From Mixta sp. Marseille-Q2659 (lineage in GTDB: Bacteria > Pseudomonadota > Gammaproteobacteria > Enterobacterales > Enterobacteriaceae): DNA of 64,000 nucleotides. The translations under genes and the position numbers were made by a program. The notes beneath the pieces were generated by a model. The model searched no databases. It saw only the letters and a list, made by a program, of their open reading frames with translations, and was not told the origin of the DNA. The first letter of the stretch is position 1, and every line of letters starts with the position of its first letter. Shown piece by piece: positions 21,879 through 30,750 of the stretch. The stretch lies in NCBI RefSeq assembly GCF_940807255.1, contig NZ_CALNWY010000002.1:1-64000 (forward strand), in the 5' to 3' direction.

Positions 21879-22553
21879 TTATACCAGCAGCTCAGCGGCC
21901 ATTTTCGCCAGCAATACATTGGAAAGCAGTACCGGAATCCCCAACAGATTTTGTAAAAAATCCCGGTGCCGGTGGTGATAGCCGGGGCTATCCAGCACCA
22001 CCACATCTGCGCCCTGCTCCTGCAACAGCAACCCCGCATCCAGCAGCTTTTCATTATCCTGATCGGGGCTGACAACGGCAAAACAGGCTGGCTGGCTCAG
22101 GTTGCGCCATTTACGCGCCTGCTGGCGTAGCGGCTCTTCGTTAGAAACGAGGATGCCGACCTGATGCCCTTCAACCATCGCGTTGACCAGCGGTGGCACC
22201 AGGCGATCCGGCTCCAGCAGCACCGCGCTGTGCGCCTGCAGATGGGTGAAGGAAGCGGAAGTTAGCAGCAAAATATTTTCCGCGCCGCGCGCTTCCAGTT
22301 GCCCGATCAGCTGCTGTAATCCCTGCTCAACTTTATCAAGGGAGAGCGCCATCTGGCGGTTGTCTGGAAAATGAACCATCACCGTCGGTTCATCGTCCTG
22401 AGCGGCATACTTTTCTGAAATTTCCGTGGTGGACAGCCCATCCAGCAGGCTGACATGAAAGATTTGTTCTTCAGGCAGATACTCCAGCAGTAGTGGCGTT
22501 ATATCGCTGTGCGGCGAATGGACTATCGTCAATGTTACCAGTGTTTGTTTCAT
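21879..22553 (-). CDS. aroM: AroM family protein
   Basis: 224 aa counted from the ATG at 22553. AroM is of unknown biochemical function but is co-regulated with aroL through TyrR in E. coli. It is an Asp/Glu-racemase-superfamily-like protein with alternating hydrophobic strands (ILLLTSASFTHLQAH, VGILVSNEEP, ADVVVLDSPGYHH). An in-frame ATG seven codons earlier exists; the later one has a GAAGAAG purine stretch and the family N-terminus MKQTLVTLTIVHSP. The order aroL-yaiA-aroM is as in E. coli, but here nearly 800 bases separate aroM from yaiA. Confidence 0.9.
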   Translation of the reverse strand: MKQTLVTLTIVHSPHSDITPLLLEYLPEEQIFHVSLLDGLSTTEISEKYAAQDDEPTVMVHFPDNRQMALSLDKVEQGLQQLIGQLEARGAENILLLTSASFTHLQAHSAVLLEPDRLVPPLVNAMVEGHQVGILVSNEEPLRQQARKWRNLSQPACFAVVSPDQDNEKLLDAGLLLQEQGADVVVLDSPGYHHRHRDFLQNLLGIPVLLSNVLLAKMAAELLV

Positions 22554-22574
22554 AATAACTTCTTCAAAAATCAT

Positions 22575-23368
22575 AAAAAATCACTCTGGTCATCGTAATA
22601 AAATGCCAGCGCTGAAGAGGTCGGCCTTTACTGCATCATTTTATTGATGGCTTACGTAGGCCAGACTGCGGCGATATTTTCTGCGCCGCTGTTTTTAATT
22701 TTTCTGACGGTAAAACAACTTTTTTATAAGGGTTAATTGAGGTTAGCGGGATCAATAGCGTTTGCAAATCTGCGTTAACGAACACGTTTAAAGCGCTATT
22801 TTCCTTTATTAACGTGATAATAATTTAAAGCAACACATTATTATTTTTTCACTACCTTAATCATCACGGCAATATCATCCTAACGTAGCTAATGGTTAAA
22901 AACCACGCATGTATCCGGCGATTAGATCCTGATTAATGCGTTATTTCTGACCTTTACAAATAACATAATTCATTAGCCAGAAGGTAAAAGCCAGGCTATT
23001 CCTTTCGTCACGCTTATGTAAACCTGTTCTGCGCCTGCGCCTGAACCCGCCCAAGAGCCACAGGTGAGCAGGTTATGCGTCCTCAGCTTTAGTAAAGGAA
23101 TAAGCAACAACGCGCACATCAACCGAAAGAAAAAAATAAAATTCATGCCCCGCTGCGTCAAGAGAAAATCGTTTTTGCGCGTTATCTCTCAGACAGAAAA
23201 TTAAGGATCGCTCCCGGCGGATATTTTATTGGCAGGCTTAACGAAATGCCGGAAAGGAATAGACAGGGTAAATAATGTAGCAGGATTCATTGAGTTAACT
23301 GATTAACGGCTTTTTAAATCAGAATATTCTTTTACTGTTCAGTTTACAGGCATCCTTGCCCGCTTCGC
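22575..23368. other. Long gene-free stretch between yaiA and aroM
   Basis: About 790 AT-rich bases where E. coli has only a short spacer. A 62-codon - strand frame at 22973-23161 lacks a ribosome site and any family resemblance. I see no repeat or terminator that explains the length; an unrecognised small RNA or a decayed gene is possible. Confidence 0.5.
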
Positions 23369-23548
23369 TTACTCTTTATCGCTATTTTCGTAGCGCTCTT
23401 TTGCATCCAGCGCTTCCTGTTCGCTTTCATGCTCGCTAATCAATGAATTAGGCTTTGGATGGTCGGCCCGTAGTTCATAACTTGTTACGGCGCCTTTATC
23501 AACCGGAACAACCCGAGCTTCACGTGGATAAGGTGGTCTTGTCGGCAT
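23369..23548 (-). CDS. yaiA: Small conserved protein YaiA
   Basis: A 59-aa protein that begins [19 protein letters not shown] and contains [18 protein letters not shown] followed by an acidic tail [12 protein letters not shown]. This follows E. coli YaiA (63 aa) closely, including the invariant PPYPREA and [15 protein letters not shown] blocks. A GAGGGAAGAG purine tract precedes the ATG at 23548. Function unknown; in E. coli it is the second gene of the TyrR/TrpR-controlled aroL operon, and it sits 174 bases after aroL here. Confidence 0.92.
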   Translation of the reverse strand: MPTRPPYPREARVVPVDKGAVTSYELRADHPKPNSLISEHESEQEALDAKERYENSDKE

Positions 23549-23722
23549 TGTCTCTTCCCTCTTATGGTGAAAGTATTTTCCGCTCCTCTCCGGCTTCTTG
23601 CTACGGAGAACGTTCGCTGATGCGCTCGTCTGCTTAGTATAGACAATCGCAACGACACGCTAACAAAATGGAAAAGAAAGGTAACAAAAACAGACGGGTT
23701 AAGACCGAGAAGGCGCGAAGCG

Positions 23723-24247
23723 CTAACTGGCGCGCGCCAGCGAAAGCGCGTCGAGGATCTGCGCCACAACTTGTTCGGGCGCCTGCATCGCATCAATAAT
23801 ATGATGCGCGGTTTGCTGATACAGGCTGGCGCGCTCATCCAGAATTTCCGCCATCTCTTCGGTTATCGGGCGTCCGGTCAGCGTTGGCCGCTGCGCAGAA
23901 TGCGGATAATGCGCCAGGCGCGCCGCCAGAATATGGGCGCTGGCCTGCAGCCAGATAACATGCCCGCGCTCGGCCATAAAGCGGCGATTGGTTTCTGCCA
24001 GCACCATGCCTCCGCCGGTAGCGATAACGGTTTCCGGCGCGGTAACAGCGAACAGTGCGTCGGTTTCTCGCTGCCGGAATCCCTCCCAGCCTTCAGCCGC
24101 TACAATATCTGCCACCGTTTGGCCGGTGCTGTGCTGCAGATAGTGATCCGTATCGCGGAAAGCATAGCCAAGCGCCTGCGCCAGCGGTTCGCCGACGGTG
24201 GTTTTCCCACAGCCACGCGCGCCGATCAGAAAAATAGGTAACGACAT
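23723..24247 (-). CDS. aroL: Shikimate kinase II
   Basis: 174 aa, the E. coli AroL length. It phosphorylates shikimate on the aromatic amino acid pathway. P-loop GARGCGKT at residues 9-16, shikimate-binding DTDHYLQHSTGQTVADIV, GWEGFRQRE, and TGGGMVLAETNRRFM. The start at 24247 gives the family N-terminus MSLPIFLIGARGCGKTT; an earlier in-frame ATG at 24292 adds 15 unconserved residues. A TyrR box lies about 100 bases upstream. Confidence 0.96.
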   Translation of the reverse strand: MSLPIFLIGARGCGKTTVGEPLAQALGYAFRDTDHYLQHSTGQTVADIVAAEGWEGFRQRETDALFAVTAPETVIATGGGMVLAETNRRFMAERGHVIWLQASAHILAARLAHYPHSAQRPTLTGRPITEEMAEILDERASLYQQTAHHIIDAMQAPEQVVAQILDALSLARAS

Positions 24248-24343
24248 GACAGGCTTTCCTCCACTGTTACTGCGTTCTGGCGCAGTGGGCAAATGATTGA
24301 CAGATGGCGGGCATCATACCGACAAAAAATATCTGGAGCCAGC

Positions 24344-24361
24344 TGTAACGTTGTTTTTACG
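24344..24361 (-). promoter_or_regulatory. TyrR box upstream of aroL
   Basis: TGTAACGTTGTTTTTACG matches the consensus TGTAAA-N6-TTTACA with one mismatch in each arm. It lies between the divergent aroL and DUF2076 genes, 97-114 bases from the aroL start. In E. coli aroL is repressed by TyrR. Confidence 0.78.
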
Positions 24362-24529
24362 CATCGGAAAAAAGTTTTACCACTTTGTCGCGCTGGCTAA
24401 CCAAAAAGCCTTTTTGGGATCGTCGGGATTAAGGGGAAAGTGTCGGCAATATTTACTTACGCTGTGCTGATTTACTTTCGCCACAGAGCGACCAGAATAA
24501 AAAGATAACGCTTGTTTACGGAGGGTTCC

Positions 24530-25222
24530 ATGCAGAGCGAAGAGCAACGTCTGATAGAGAGTCTTTTTAGCCGCCTGAAACAGGCTGAAAACCAGTCAGC
24601 GCCGCGCGATGCCGCCGCTGAGCGCCTGATCGAGCAACAGCTGCGTCAGCAGCCGGCCGCGCCTTATTATATGGCGCAGGCGATTCTGATTCAGGAAGCG
24701 GCGATGAAAAAACTTAGCGCTCAGGTGAGCGAGCTGGAAAACCGGCTGGCCCAGGCGCAGCAGCAGTCGCAACGCCAAAGCAGCGGCGGCTTTCTTTCCA
24801 GCCTGTTTGGCGGCGGCGGACAGCGTCAGCCTGCACAACAGCAACCGGCATGGAATAACGCGCCGCAACAGCCTTACCAACAGCCCTATAACGCGCCACA
24901 GCAGCCTTACAGCGCACCGACCGCCGCGCGCGGTAGCGGATTCCTTGGCGGCGCGCTGCAAACCGCGGTAGGCGTAGCAGGCGGCGTGGTCATGGCAGAT
25001 ATGCTGACCAGCATGTTCCACCATTCTCAGCCGCAGGAGATCGTGAACATTATTAACGAGCCTGCCCTGCCGGATCCGCAACTGGATACCAGCCTGGACA
25101 CCTTTAATAATGGCGACGATCGGGCGTTTTTGCAGGATGCCAGCTGGCAGCCGGATGATAACGCCGGGTTTGATAACGATTTCGGCAACGACGATTTCAA
25201 CGACGACGACAGCTTTATTTAA
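24530..25222 (+). CDS. DUF2076 domain protein
   Basis: 230 aa. Residues 1-85 form the charged helical DUF2076 head (EEQRLIESLFSRLKQAENQSA, then YYMAQAILIQEAAMKKLSAQV). A Gln/Pro/Tyr-rich linker with repeated QQPYNAPQQPY follows, then a glycine-rich hydrophobic segment (GSGFLGGALQTAVGVAGGVVMADML) and a strongly acidic tail (DDNAGFDNDFGNDDFNDDD). GGAGGG stands before the ATG at 24530. Proteins of this type are uncharacterised periplasmic ligand-binding-sensor-like proteins; no signal peptide is visible here. Single gene with its own terminator. Confidence 0.85.
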   Translation: MQSEEQRLIESLFSRLKQAENQSAPRDAAAERLIEQQLRQQPAAPYYMAQAILIQEAAMKKLSAQVSELENRLAQAQQQSQRQSSGGFLSSLFGGGGQRQPAQQQPAWNNAPQQPYQQPYNAPQQPYSAPTAARGSGFLGGALQTAVGVAGGVVMADMLTSMFHHSQPQEIVNIINEPALPDPQLDTSLDTFNNGDDRAFLQDASWQPDDNAGFDNDFGNDDFNDDDSFI

Positions 25223-25230
25223 ACGTGACA

Positions 25231-25259
25231 CGGGCCTGTTGTTTTTGGCAACAGGCCCG
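25231..25259 (+). terminator. Terminator after the DUF2076 gene
   Basis: An 11-bp GC-rich stem CGGGCCTGTTG/CAACAGGCCCG with a seven-base loop, nine bases after the stop; only a weak T run follows. Confidence 0.72.
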
Positions 25260-25448
25260 TTAGTTTGAACTGGCAAGCAGCCGAGGCTTTCCGGTACTCA
25301 ATGTTCCACTTCAATTGCGCGTCAGTGAGCAGCTTAATCTTCACCGGCTGGCTTGCTCACCAAAGGTTAACCGCTAGCTTTATCCTTTCGATGTTTGCCG
25401 CAGCGCCCCTTCTATCATGCTGCACAAGCCGCTTCTGATCTATTCGGT

Positions 25449-25919
25449 CTATTCGGCAGCGGTACGTTTACGGCGCTGCTGCATCAACAGCCATTTATCC
25501 AGTTCGGCGGCAAATTGCTGACGATCCCGCTGATTAAGCGTTGCTGGCCCGCCGGTTTGCACACCGCTGGCGCGCAGCGTATCCATAAAATCGCGCATCG
25601 TCAGTCGTTCGCGAATCGTCGCTTCGCTGTAACGTTCGCCGCGCGGATTAAGCGCCGCCGCGCCTTTCGCCAGCACTTCAGCCGCCAGCGGAATATCGGC
25701 GGTAATGACTAAATCATCGGCGCTGACGCGCTGCACAATTTCATTGTCCGCCACATCAAACCCAGCGGCCACGCGCAACGTGCGAATAAAACGGGAAGGC
25801 GGTACGGAAAGCGGCTGATTAGCGACAAGGATCAGTTCTGTCTGGCTACGCTCGGCCGCCCGGTAAAGCACCTCTTTAATCACTTTTGGACACGCATCGG
25901 CATCCACCCAAATTGGCAT
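25449..25919 (-). CDS. yaiI: YaiI/YqxD (DUF188) family protein
   Basis: 156 aa (E. coli YaiI 152). The NYN/PIN-like DUF188 fold shows its acidic motifs [48 protein letters not shown] and [14 protein letters not shown] nuclease-like function is inferred from the fold only. It starts 12 bases after the DUF421 gene on the same strand, so it may be co-transcribed with it. It neighbours proC as in E. coli. Confidence 0.93.
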   Translation of the reverse strand: MPIWVDADACPKVIKEVLYRAAERSQTELILVANQPLSVPPSRFIRTLRVAAGFDVADNEIVQRVSADDLVITADIPLAAEVLAKGAAALNPRGERYSEATIRERLTMRDFMDTLRASGVQTGGPATLNQRDRQQFAAELDKWLLMQQRRKRTAAE

Positions 25920-25930
25920 CGGTTTTCCTG

Positions 25931-26374
25931 TCAGGACTGGGGAATAATGCTGATTTTGCCGTTCTTCTCCAGAATGGCAAACTTTATCTGATCAAGACGC
26001 TCCAGGCCCTGAGTGCTGCGCGCCGAGGCCAGAATATCCTCTGCGGTAATACCCGCCTTTTTCGCCCTGCGGGTTAACAGCTTGCCATCCTCTACCAGGA
26101 TCAGTGAAGCGCCGTCAATCAACAGCTCCAGCCGGGGAAACCAGCCTTTCAAAGCCCCCAGCAGAATATCCATAACGATTAACGTGATGATAGTCAGGGC
26201 CGCGCCGGTGACGGAAAAATCATTTCCCAGCAGCGCCTGCTGGGTTGCTTCGCTGATAATCAACAGCAGGATAAAGTCGAAACTGGTCATTTCCAGCAGC
26301 GTTCGGCGTCCGGCAATTTTCAGCACTACCATCAGTAAAAAATACATGCTTATCGCACGTAATACCGTTTCCAT
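25931..26374 (-). CDS. DUF421 (YetF-like) membrane protein
   Basis: 147 aa. Three hydrophobic segments in residues 1-75 ([22 protein letters not shown], then [15 protein letters not shown] and a third) precede the cytosolic YetF C-terminal domain ([18 protein letters not shown], then [26 protein letters not shown]). The ATG at 26374 has AGGAG nine bases upstream and begins at the first membrane segment. The preceding gene ends 10 bases upstream. Family function is unclear; Bacillus members have been tied to spore or envelope phenotypes. Confidence 0.86.
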   Translation of the reverse strand: METVLRAISMYFLLMVVLKIAGRRTLLEMTSFDFILLLIISEATQQALLGNDFSVTGAALTIITLIVMDILLGALKGWFPRLELLIDGASLILVEDGKLLTRRAKKAGITAEDILASARSTQGLERLDQIKFAILEKNGKISIIPQS

Positions 26375-26384
26375 CGCCGCTCTC

Positions 26385-26900
26385 CTATGGATAAACCCAT
26401 TGTGTAAACTGCACGTTTCCCCCCTCGCTGTCGCTAATGGCAAAGCTATATTTGCCCGGCGACTGCGGCTGTCCGCCCAGCCAGATCGACGCGCCGTGAT
26501 TCAGGCTTTGCGTCTGATACCAGAGCGTTAAGGTGCGATCGCGGCTCTCCGCACGCAGCGGCTGCGGCTGCATGCTTTGGAGCTGAAAATTATCGACGCC
26601 ATCACCGCTAAGCGTTACGCGATACAGCCCGCGCTGCGGTTGCAGACGCAACGTCATCGCCATATCGCTTTGCTGCCGTCCAAACCGCTCATATTCGACC
26701 CGCAGCGTGCCGTTTGATGAAACCACTTCCCGGTCGCTCAGAAAGCCCTTAGAGAACAGGCCGCAGGCGCCGCTAATCACCACCGCCAGCAGCACAACAT
26801 AGCCCAGCCGTTGGATACGCCATTCAATCCGCTGCCAGCGCATATGTTCCTGTACGGGATAGCTGCGGTTACGCCCTTCATCTTGCTGAAAATCGTCCAT
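26385..26900 (-). CDS. Membrane-anchored protein paired with the DUF421 gene
   Basis: 171 aa. A cytosolic N-terminus of about 30 residues, one membrane segment (LGYVVLLAVVISGACGLFS), then an extracytoplasmic beta-rich domain (TLRVEYERFGRQQSDMAMTLRL, later SPGKYSFAISDSEGGNVQFTQWVYP). Not a named family that I recognise; similar proteins are often encoded just before DUF421 genes, so I infer a functional pair in the inner membrane. First gene of a run continuing with DUF421 and yaiI. Confidence 0.72.
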   Translation of the reverse strand: MDDFQQDEGRNRSYPVQEHMRWQRIEWRIQRLGYVVLLAVVISGACGLFSKGFLSDREVVSSNGTLRVEYERFGRQQSDMAMTLRLQPQRGLYRVTLSGDGVDNFQLQSMQPQPLRAESRDRTLTLWYQTQSLNHGASIWLGGQPQSPGKYSFAISDSEGGNVQFTQWVYP

Positions 26901-27005
26901 TTTCCTCTCCTCCTGTTACGTTCTGAGTTTAGCTGAAGCTGAATAAAGCGGCGGAATGGCGTAAGCTGATGCGCAACTGAAAACGGCTACGCAGAAGGAA
27001 AAATC

Positions 27006-27818
27006 ATGCTGGAGAAAAAAATTGGCTTCATTGGCTGCGGCAATATGTCCAAAGCCATTATTGGTGGACTGATTGCGGGTGGACAGGTGAATGCGGCCCA
27101 GATTTGGGTTTACGATCGCAAAGAAGAAACCAATCAGGCGATGGCGCAGCAGTATGGCGTGACGCCGGGGCAAAGCGCCGAAGAAGTCGCGCGCGAGGCG
27201 GATATTCTGTTTGGTGCGGTCAAACCCAACGTGATTTTGAAAGTTTTAAAAGATGTCGCGGGCGCGCTGAATAAAGAGACGCTGGTGGTTTCTATCGCTG
27301 CGGGCATCACGCTGGACGCGCTGGCCATCGCGTTAGGACACGATCGTAAAATTGTACGCGTTATGCCGAACACGCCAGCGCTGGTTAATGAAGGCATGAC
27401 CTCCGTTACGCCGAACCCGCTGGTAACGCAGGAAGAGACCGACGAAGTGCTGGCTATCTTCAACAGCTTCGGCAAAGCCGCCGTGGTGCCGGAATATTTG
27501 ATTCATGCGGTAGTCGGTGTGAGCGGATCGGCCCCCGCCTATGTCTTTATGTTTATCGAAGCCATGGCGGATGCAGCGGTGCTGGGCGGCATGCCGCGAG
27601 CGCAGGCTTACCAGTTTGCTGCTCAGGCGGTGAAAGGCGCGGCGCAAATGGTGCTGGAAACCGGCAAGCATCCGGGTGAGCTGAAAGATATGGTTTGTTC
27701 GCCGGGCGGCACCACTATCGAGGCGGTAAAAGTGCTGGAAGAGAAAGGTCTGCGCTCAGCGGTCATTGCCGCGATGGAAAAATGTATGGACCGCTCTGAG
27801 GCCCTGAGCAAAAGCTGA
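27006..27818 (+). CDS. proC: Pyrroline-5-carboxylate reductase
   Basis: 270 aa (E. coli 269). It performs the last step of proline synthesis, NADPH reduction of pyrroline-5-carboxylate. The Rossmann start is KIGFIGCGNMSKAIIGGLI, followed by FGAVKPNVILKVL, VVSIAAGITLD, RVMPNTPALVNEGMTSV and the C-terminal signature PGGTTIEAVKVLEEKGLRSAVI. It is divergent from the 26.9-kb membrane gene and has a terminator downstream. Confidence 0.98.
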   Translation: MLEKKIGFIGCGNMSKAIIGGLIAGGQVNAAQIWVYDRKEETNQAMAQQYGVTPGQSAEEVAREADILFGAVKPNVILKVLKDVAGALNKETLVVSIAAGITLDALAIALGHDRKIVRVMPNTPALVNEGMTSVTPNPLVTQEETDEVLAIFNSFGKAAVVPEYLIHAVVGVSGSAPAYVFMFIEAMADAAVLGGMPRAQAYQFAAQAVKGAAQMVLETGKHPGELKDMVCSPGGTTIEAVKVLEEKGLRSAVIAAMEKCMDRSEALSKS

Positions 27819-27872
27819 ATTCTGACTTTAATAATGTTCGCCGCCGCATGGCCGCGCGGCAAAGTTGTTAAA

Positions 27873-27905
27873 CAAAAAAACCGCCATAATGCTATGGCGG
27901 TTTTA
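27873..27905. terminator. Bidirectional terminator between proC and iraP
   Basis: Stem ACCGCCATA/TATGGCGGT with a 4-base loop, flanked by seven A on the left and TTTTATTT on the right; it serves both convergent genes. Confidence 0.92.
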
Positions 27906-27918
27906 TTTACAAAGTTAA

Positions 27919-28173
27919 TCAGTAGCGAGGATGGTTAAGTAGCTTATCAATATAGCCGTGCAGCAAAGAAGCATCCTCTGCGCTGGCACCATCGGAAGCC
28001 GTTATTAACGCCTCAGTAATGCCTTGGTTTAACTCCTGACGCTGATCGTCACCCAGTTTTCGCAGCAGTGCGGTAACAACTATCTCCAGCGCTTCAACCT
28101 GGGCCACCAGCTCTTTAGACTCTGCTTCTTTTTCTGCCAGTTTAACCAGTAGTTCTGCAATGAGCTGTTTCAT
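27919..28173 (-). CDS. iraP: Anti-adaptor protein IraP
   Basis: 84 aa. The sequence MKQLIAELLVKLAEKEAESK, then ELVAQVEALEIVVTALLRKL and a C-terminal LLHGYIDKLLNHPRY, parallels E. coli IraP (86 aa) along its whole length, with an N-terminal coiled coil. IraP blocks the adaptor RssB and thereby stabilises RpoS, notably under phosphate starvation. I start at the second of two adjacent ATG codons because it gives the E. coli-like N-terminus; the first would add one Met. E. coli also has iraP near proC. Confidence 0.88.
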   Translation of the reverse strand: MKQLIAELLVKLAEKEAESKELVAQVEALEIVVTALLRKLGDDQRQELNQGITEALITASDGASAEDASLLHGYIDKLLNHPRY

Positions 28174-28176
28174 CAC

Positions 28177-28742
28177 CCGATCCCGGTAACAATAGAAAAG
28201 CAGATACTATCACCACATTTAACAAAATAACAGCAGACGCTGCTGTTATTTTTACATATTTTATTGATTGCCCTACAAAATCGTGAGACAGAGCATAGAG
28301 ACAGCGTAACGGAACTCATTTAAGACGTTCTGGACACGAAACCGGCTTCTGTTTCTGATAAATAGCATCTGTTATACGCGCCACTTTAAGCCACCGATGA
28401 TTAATCATGAAACTATTCCCCGCTTCGTTTTAAAAAACAAGCGCAGCGAAATAACGCCTTCGCACGTCTTAAGAGTTATCCTGATTTACCCTAAAAAGCG
28501 AAAAAAGATATATTTTATTTACCTTTACCATCAGCAGCTTATAAAACAACAATCTCTAAAACAATTTAATATCTTATAAAATACAGCAAGTTATAATAAA
28601 TGTAGCTTTCAGAAAGAGGACTGGAACAATAATAGTGCGCGACTACACTTTATATCGCTACAACGCAGAATATGAATTACGCAGGTAATGAAACATATTC
28701 TATGACGCTCACCAAAACTGGAAAGATAATCAGGAGACGATT
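28177..28742. other. Gene-free, AT-rich stretch upstream of the KGG-repeat gene
   Basis: About 565 bases including the iraP promoter (left) and the promoter of the KGG gene (right). A 60-codon + frame at 28397-28579 is lysine-rich from AT bias and lacks a ribosome site. No operator recognised. Confidence 0.5.
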
Positions 28743-28916
28743 ATGGCAGAACATCGTGGTGGTTCAGGTAATTTCGCAGAAAACCGTGAAAAAGCGTCTG
28801 AAGCTGGTAAAAAAGGCGGACAGAATAGCGGCGGTAACTTTAAAAACGATCGTGAAAAAGCGTCCGAAGCGGGCAAAAAAGGCGGACAAAGTAGCAATAG
28901 CGGCCGTAAGTCCTGA
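28743..28916 (+). CDS. KGG-repeat stress protein (YciG-like)
   Basis: 57 aa with two copies of the Con-10/KGG motif: GGSGNFAENREKASEAGKKG and GGNFKNDREKASEAGKKGG. Such small, hydrophilic, glycine-rich proteins (YciG, GsiB-like) are induced in stationary phase or general stress. AGGAG lies seven bases before the ATG at 28743. A terminator follows. Function beyond stress association is unknown. Confidence 0.88.
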   Translation: MAEHRGGSGNFAENREKASEAGKKGGQNSGGNFKNDREKASEAGKKGGQSSNSGRKS

Positions 28917-28958
28917 TCCGCTCGGGTTGCCGCACTAATGTGGTAATGCAAGCCTCAG

Positions 28959-28993
28959 CCCCTGAACGTGTTGCCTGGTTCGGGGTTCTTTTT
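28959..28993 (+). terminator. Terminator of the KGG-repeat gene
   Basis: Stem CCCC-(T bulge)-GAAC / GTTCGGGG followed by TTCTTTTT, 43 bases after the stop. Confidence 0.75.
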
Positions 28994-29011
28994 GGGCTGA
29001 AAACAGGCAAT

Positions 29012-29039
29012 AAAAAACCCGCCATCAGGCGGGTTTTTT
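29012..29039. terminator. Bidirectional terminator before the cold-shock gene
   Basis: Stem CCCGCC/GGCGGG with an ATCA loop, flanked by six A and six T. It ends the - strand cold-shock transcript and backs up the preceding + strand terminator. Confidence 0.92.
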
Positions 29040-29052
29040 GAATTCTGGCAGC

Positions 29053-29265
29053 TTAGCGTACGTTTACGTTAGCAGCAGCCGGACCTTTCGGGCCGTTTTC
29101 AATGGTGAACTCTACGTTCTGACCTTCTTCCAGAGTTTTGAAACCCTGGTTCTGGATTGCAGAGAAGTGTACGAACACGTCTTTGCTGCCGTCAGCCGGA
29201 GAAATAAAGCCGAAACCTTTCTCAGCGTTGAACCATTTTACTAAACCAGTCAGTTTTGCAGACAT
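29053..29265 (-). CDS. CspA-family cold-shock protein
   Basis: 70 aa, a single cold-shock domain. [20 protein letters not shown] holds RNP1 (KGFGFI) and [10 protein letters not shown] holds RNP2. It binds single-stranded RNA/DNA and acts as an RNA chaperone. The ATG at 29265 is preceded by AAGGATAGAC and gives the family N-terminus; an in-frame ATG five codons earlier is less likely. Sequence lies between CspA and CspB/G of E. coli, so I do not assign a paralogue letter. Confidence 0.94.
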   Translation of the reverse strand: MSAKLTGLVKWFNAEKGFGFISPADGSKDVFVHFSAIQNQGFKTLEEGQNVEFTIENGPKGPAAANVNVR

Positions 29266-29628
29266 TTGTCTATCCTTCATTCAATATAAACGCCCAAGGG
29301 CACTAGGTTTGTGTACAGATGTTATGAGGCACTCAGGAAGGCGATACTGAAGAAGAAATATCAGAGATAACTCTTACACTGCAGACTGCTTTACTAAAAC
29401 TGCTCGCATACCCGGTTCTGTTTAACAAACCGACGGTGCATTTACTCATAATCGCCAGGGCAATGCAAGCAGGATTTTACTTAATGCGGATAAATAAATC
29501 CTTGCCTCAGACACCAGCGCTACTCCATAAGGCACGGAAGGTCGATTGAGCGCATTCTTTATTTAATGCCATACGGGCATCGCACTAATTTACCGTTGAT
29601 TTAATCAGTAAAAATAAAGGGACAGCCG
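29266..29628. other. Intergenic region with the cold-shock promoter and leader
   Basis: About 360 bases between divergent csp and marC. CspA-type genes often have 100-200-base leaders; this region is long enough for one but I find no clear cold-box match. It also contains the marC promoter. Confidence 0.5.
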
Positions 29629-30300
29629 ATGACAGAATTGCTCCGCGCCATAGGGCTGGGTTTAGTGGTACTCCTGCCGTTAGCAAACCCGCTAACCACC
29701 GTCGCCTTGTTTCTGGGACTGGCGGGCGATATGGGCGCCAGTGAACGCAGGCGGCAGGCTTTCCAGGCTTCCTGCTACGTTTTTCTGATCATGACGGTCG
29801 CCTGGTATGCAGGTCAGGCGGTTATGGATACGTTCGGCATTTCTATTCCCGGCCTGCGTATCGCCGGCGGACTAATCGTCGCCTTTATCGGCTTTCGCAT
29901 GCTTTTTCCACAACAGCCTGCAGGGCAGTCGGTAGAAGCAAAGCATAAGCGTGACGAATTAAATACGTGCGAAACGGTCAATATCGCCTTTGTACCGCTG
30001 GCGATGCCCAGCACCGCCGGGCCGGGTACCATTGCGATGATTATCAGCTCCGCCTCGACGTTGCGCGGCAGCGTAGAGTTTTCTCCGTGGGTGGTTGCCG
30101 TGGCGCCGGTAGCGACCTTCTTGTGCGTCAGCCTGATCTTATGGCTCTGCCTGCGCAGCTCCGGCGCTATTATGCGCTGGACTGGCAAAAGCGGTATCGA
30201 GGCGATTTCACGTCTGATGGGCTTTTTACTGGTGTGTATGGGCGTACAGTTCATTATTAACGGCATACTGGAAGTGATTCACGGCTTCCAACTCAATTAA
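29629..30300 (+). CDS. marC: MarC family inner-membrane protein
   Basis: 223 aa (E. coli MarC 221) with six predicted membrane segments. Blocks such as [58 protein letters not shown] and [18 protein letters not shown] are near identical to E. coli MarC. No transport substrate is established and the family has no proven role in drug resistance despite the name. The marRAB operon, adjacent in E. coli, is absent here. Confidence 0.93.
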   Translation: MTELLRAIGLGLVVLLPLANPLTTVALFLGLAGDMGASERRRQAFQASCYVFLIMTVAWYAGQAVMDTFGISIPGLRIAGGLIVAFIGFRMLFPQQPAGQSVEAKHKRDELNTCETVNIAFVPLAMPSTAGPGTIAMIISSASTLRGSVEFSPWVVAVAPVATFLCVSLILWLCLRSSGAIMRWTGKSGIEAISRLMGFLLVCMGVQFIINGILEVIHGFQLN

Positions 30301-30488
30301 AAATTGTCAGCCGCTAAAAATATTTCATTTTGTTACTGACTTTTCTTGCGCTCGCTTCTATGTTTAAAAAATCACCACCTTTGTTTCAGTGGTGAACTAT
30401 CTCTCCGTTTTGCCTGGCTGAGGCAGAGTTATCCTGTCACCGATCGGCAGCTTAACGCCAACTGGTGATGCGTTTTTGGAGGTTGAGC

Positions 30489-30737
30489 ATGAGAACACAA
30501 TCCACCAGCGCTGGCCGGGAAATCACCGACTATTTTAACAGCCCGGCCTGGCACGCCCCGAAAGAGGCTGAGCTATTGGCGATTATCATGACGGAACTCA
30601 TGCAGGCGGGTAAACCCGTGACCGATAAGGCGCTCATCGCCAGCGTTATTAAAAAGCTCGATTTAGAAAAAGATGAAAGCGTTCTGCAAAGCTATCGCAA
30701 TGTGTTAGCCCAGCTGATGGAAGGCACCTCTGACTGA
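30489..30737 (+). CDS. YmgB/AriR/YcgZ family small regulator
   Basis: 82 aa, helical, with the family pattern REITDYFNSPAWHAPKEAEL, LAIIMTELMQAGKPVTDKAL and VLQSYRNVLAQLM. E. coli relatives (YcgZ, AriR) influence the Rcs phosphorelay, biofilm and acid resistance and are induced by cold and blue light. GGAGG lies six bases before the ATG at 30489; an in-frame ATG at 30465 has none. Assignment rests on helix pattern and short motifs. Confidence 0.75.
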   Translation: MRTQSTSAGREITDYFNSPAWHAPKEAELLAIIMTELMQAGKPVTDKALIASVIKKLDLEKDESVLQSYRNVLAQLMEGTSD

Positions 30738-30750
30738 TACGGCAGACGCC

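Noticed and set aside
22973..23161. 62-codon - frame in the yaiA-aroM gap
   Set aside because: No ribosome site, no conservation signal, AT-rich background.
24596..25276. 226-codon - frame
   Set aside because: Antisense to the DUF2076 gene and its Gln-rich linker.
28397..28579. 60-codon lysine-rich + frame
   Set aside because: AT-driven composition and no ribosome site.
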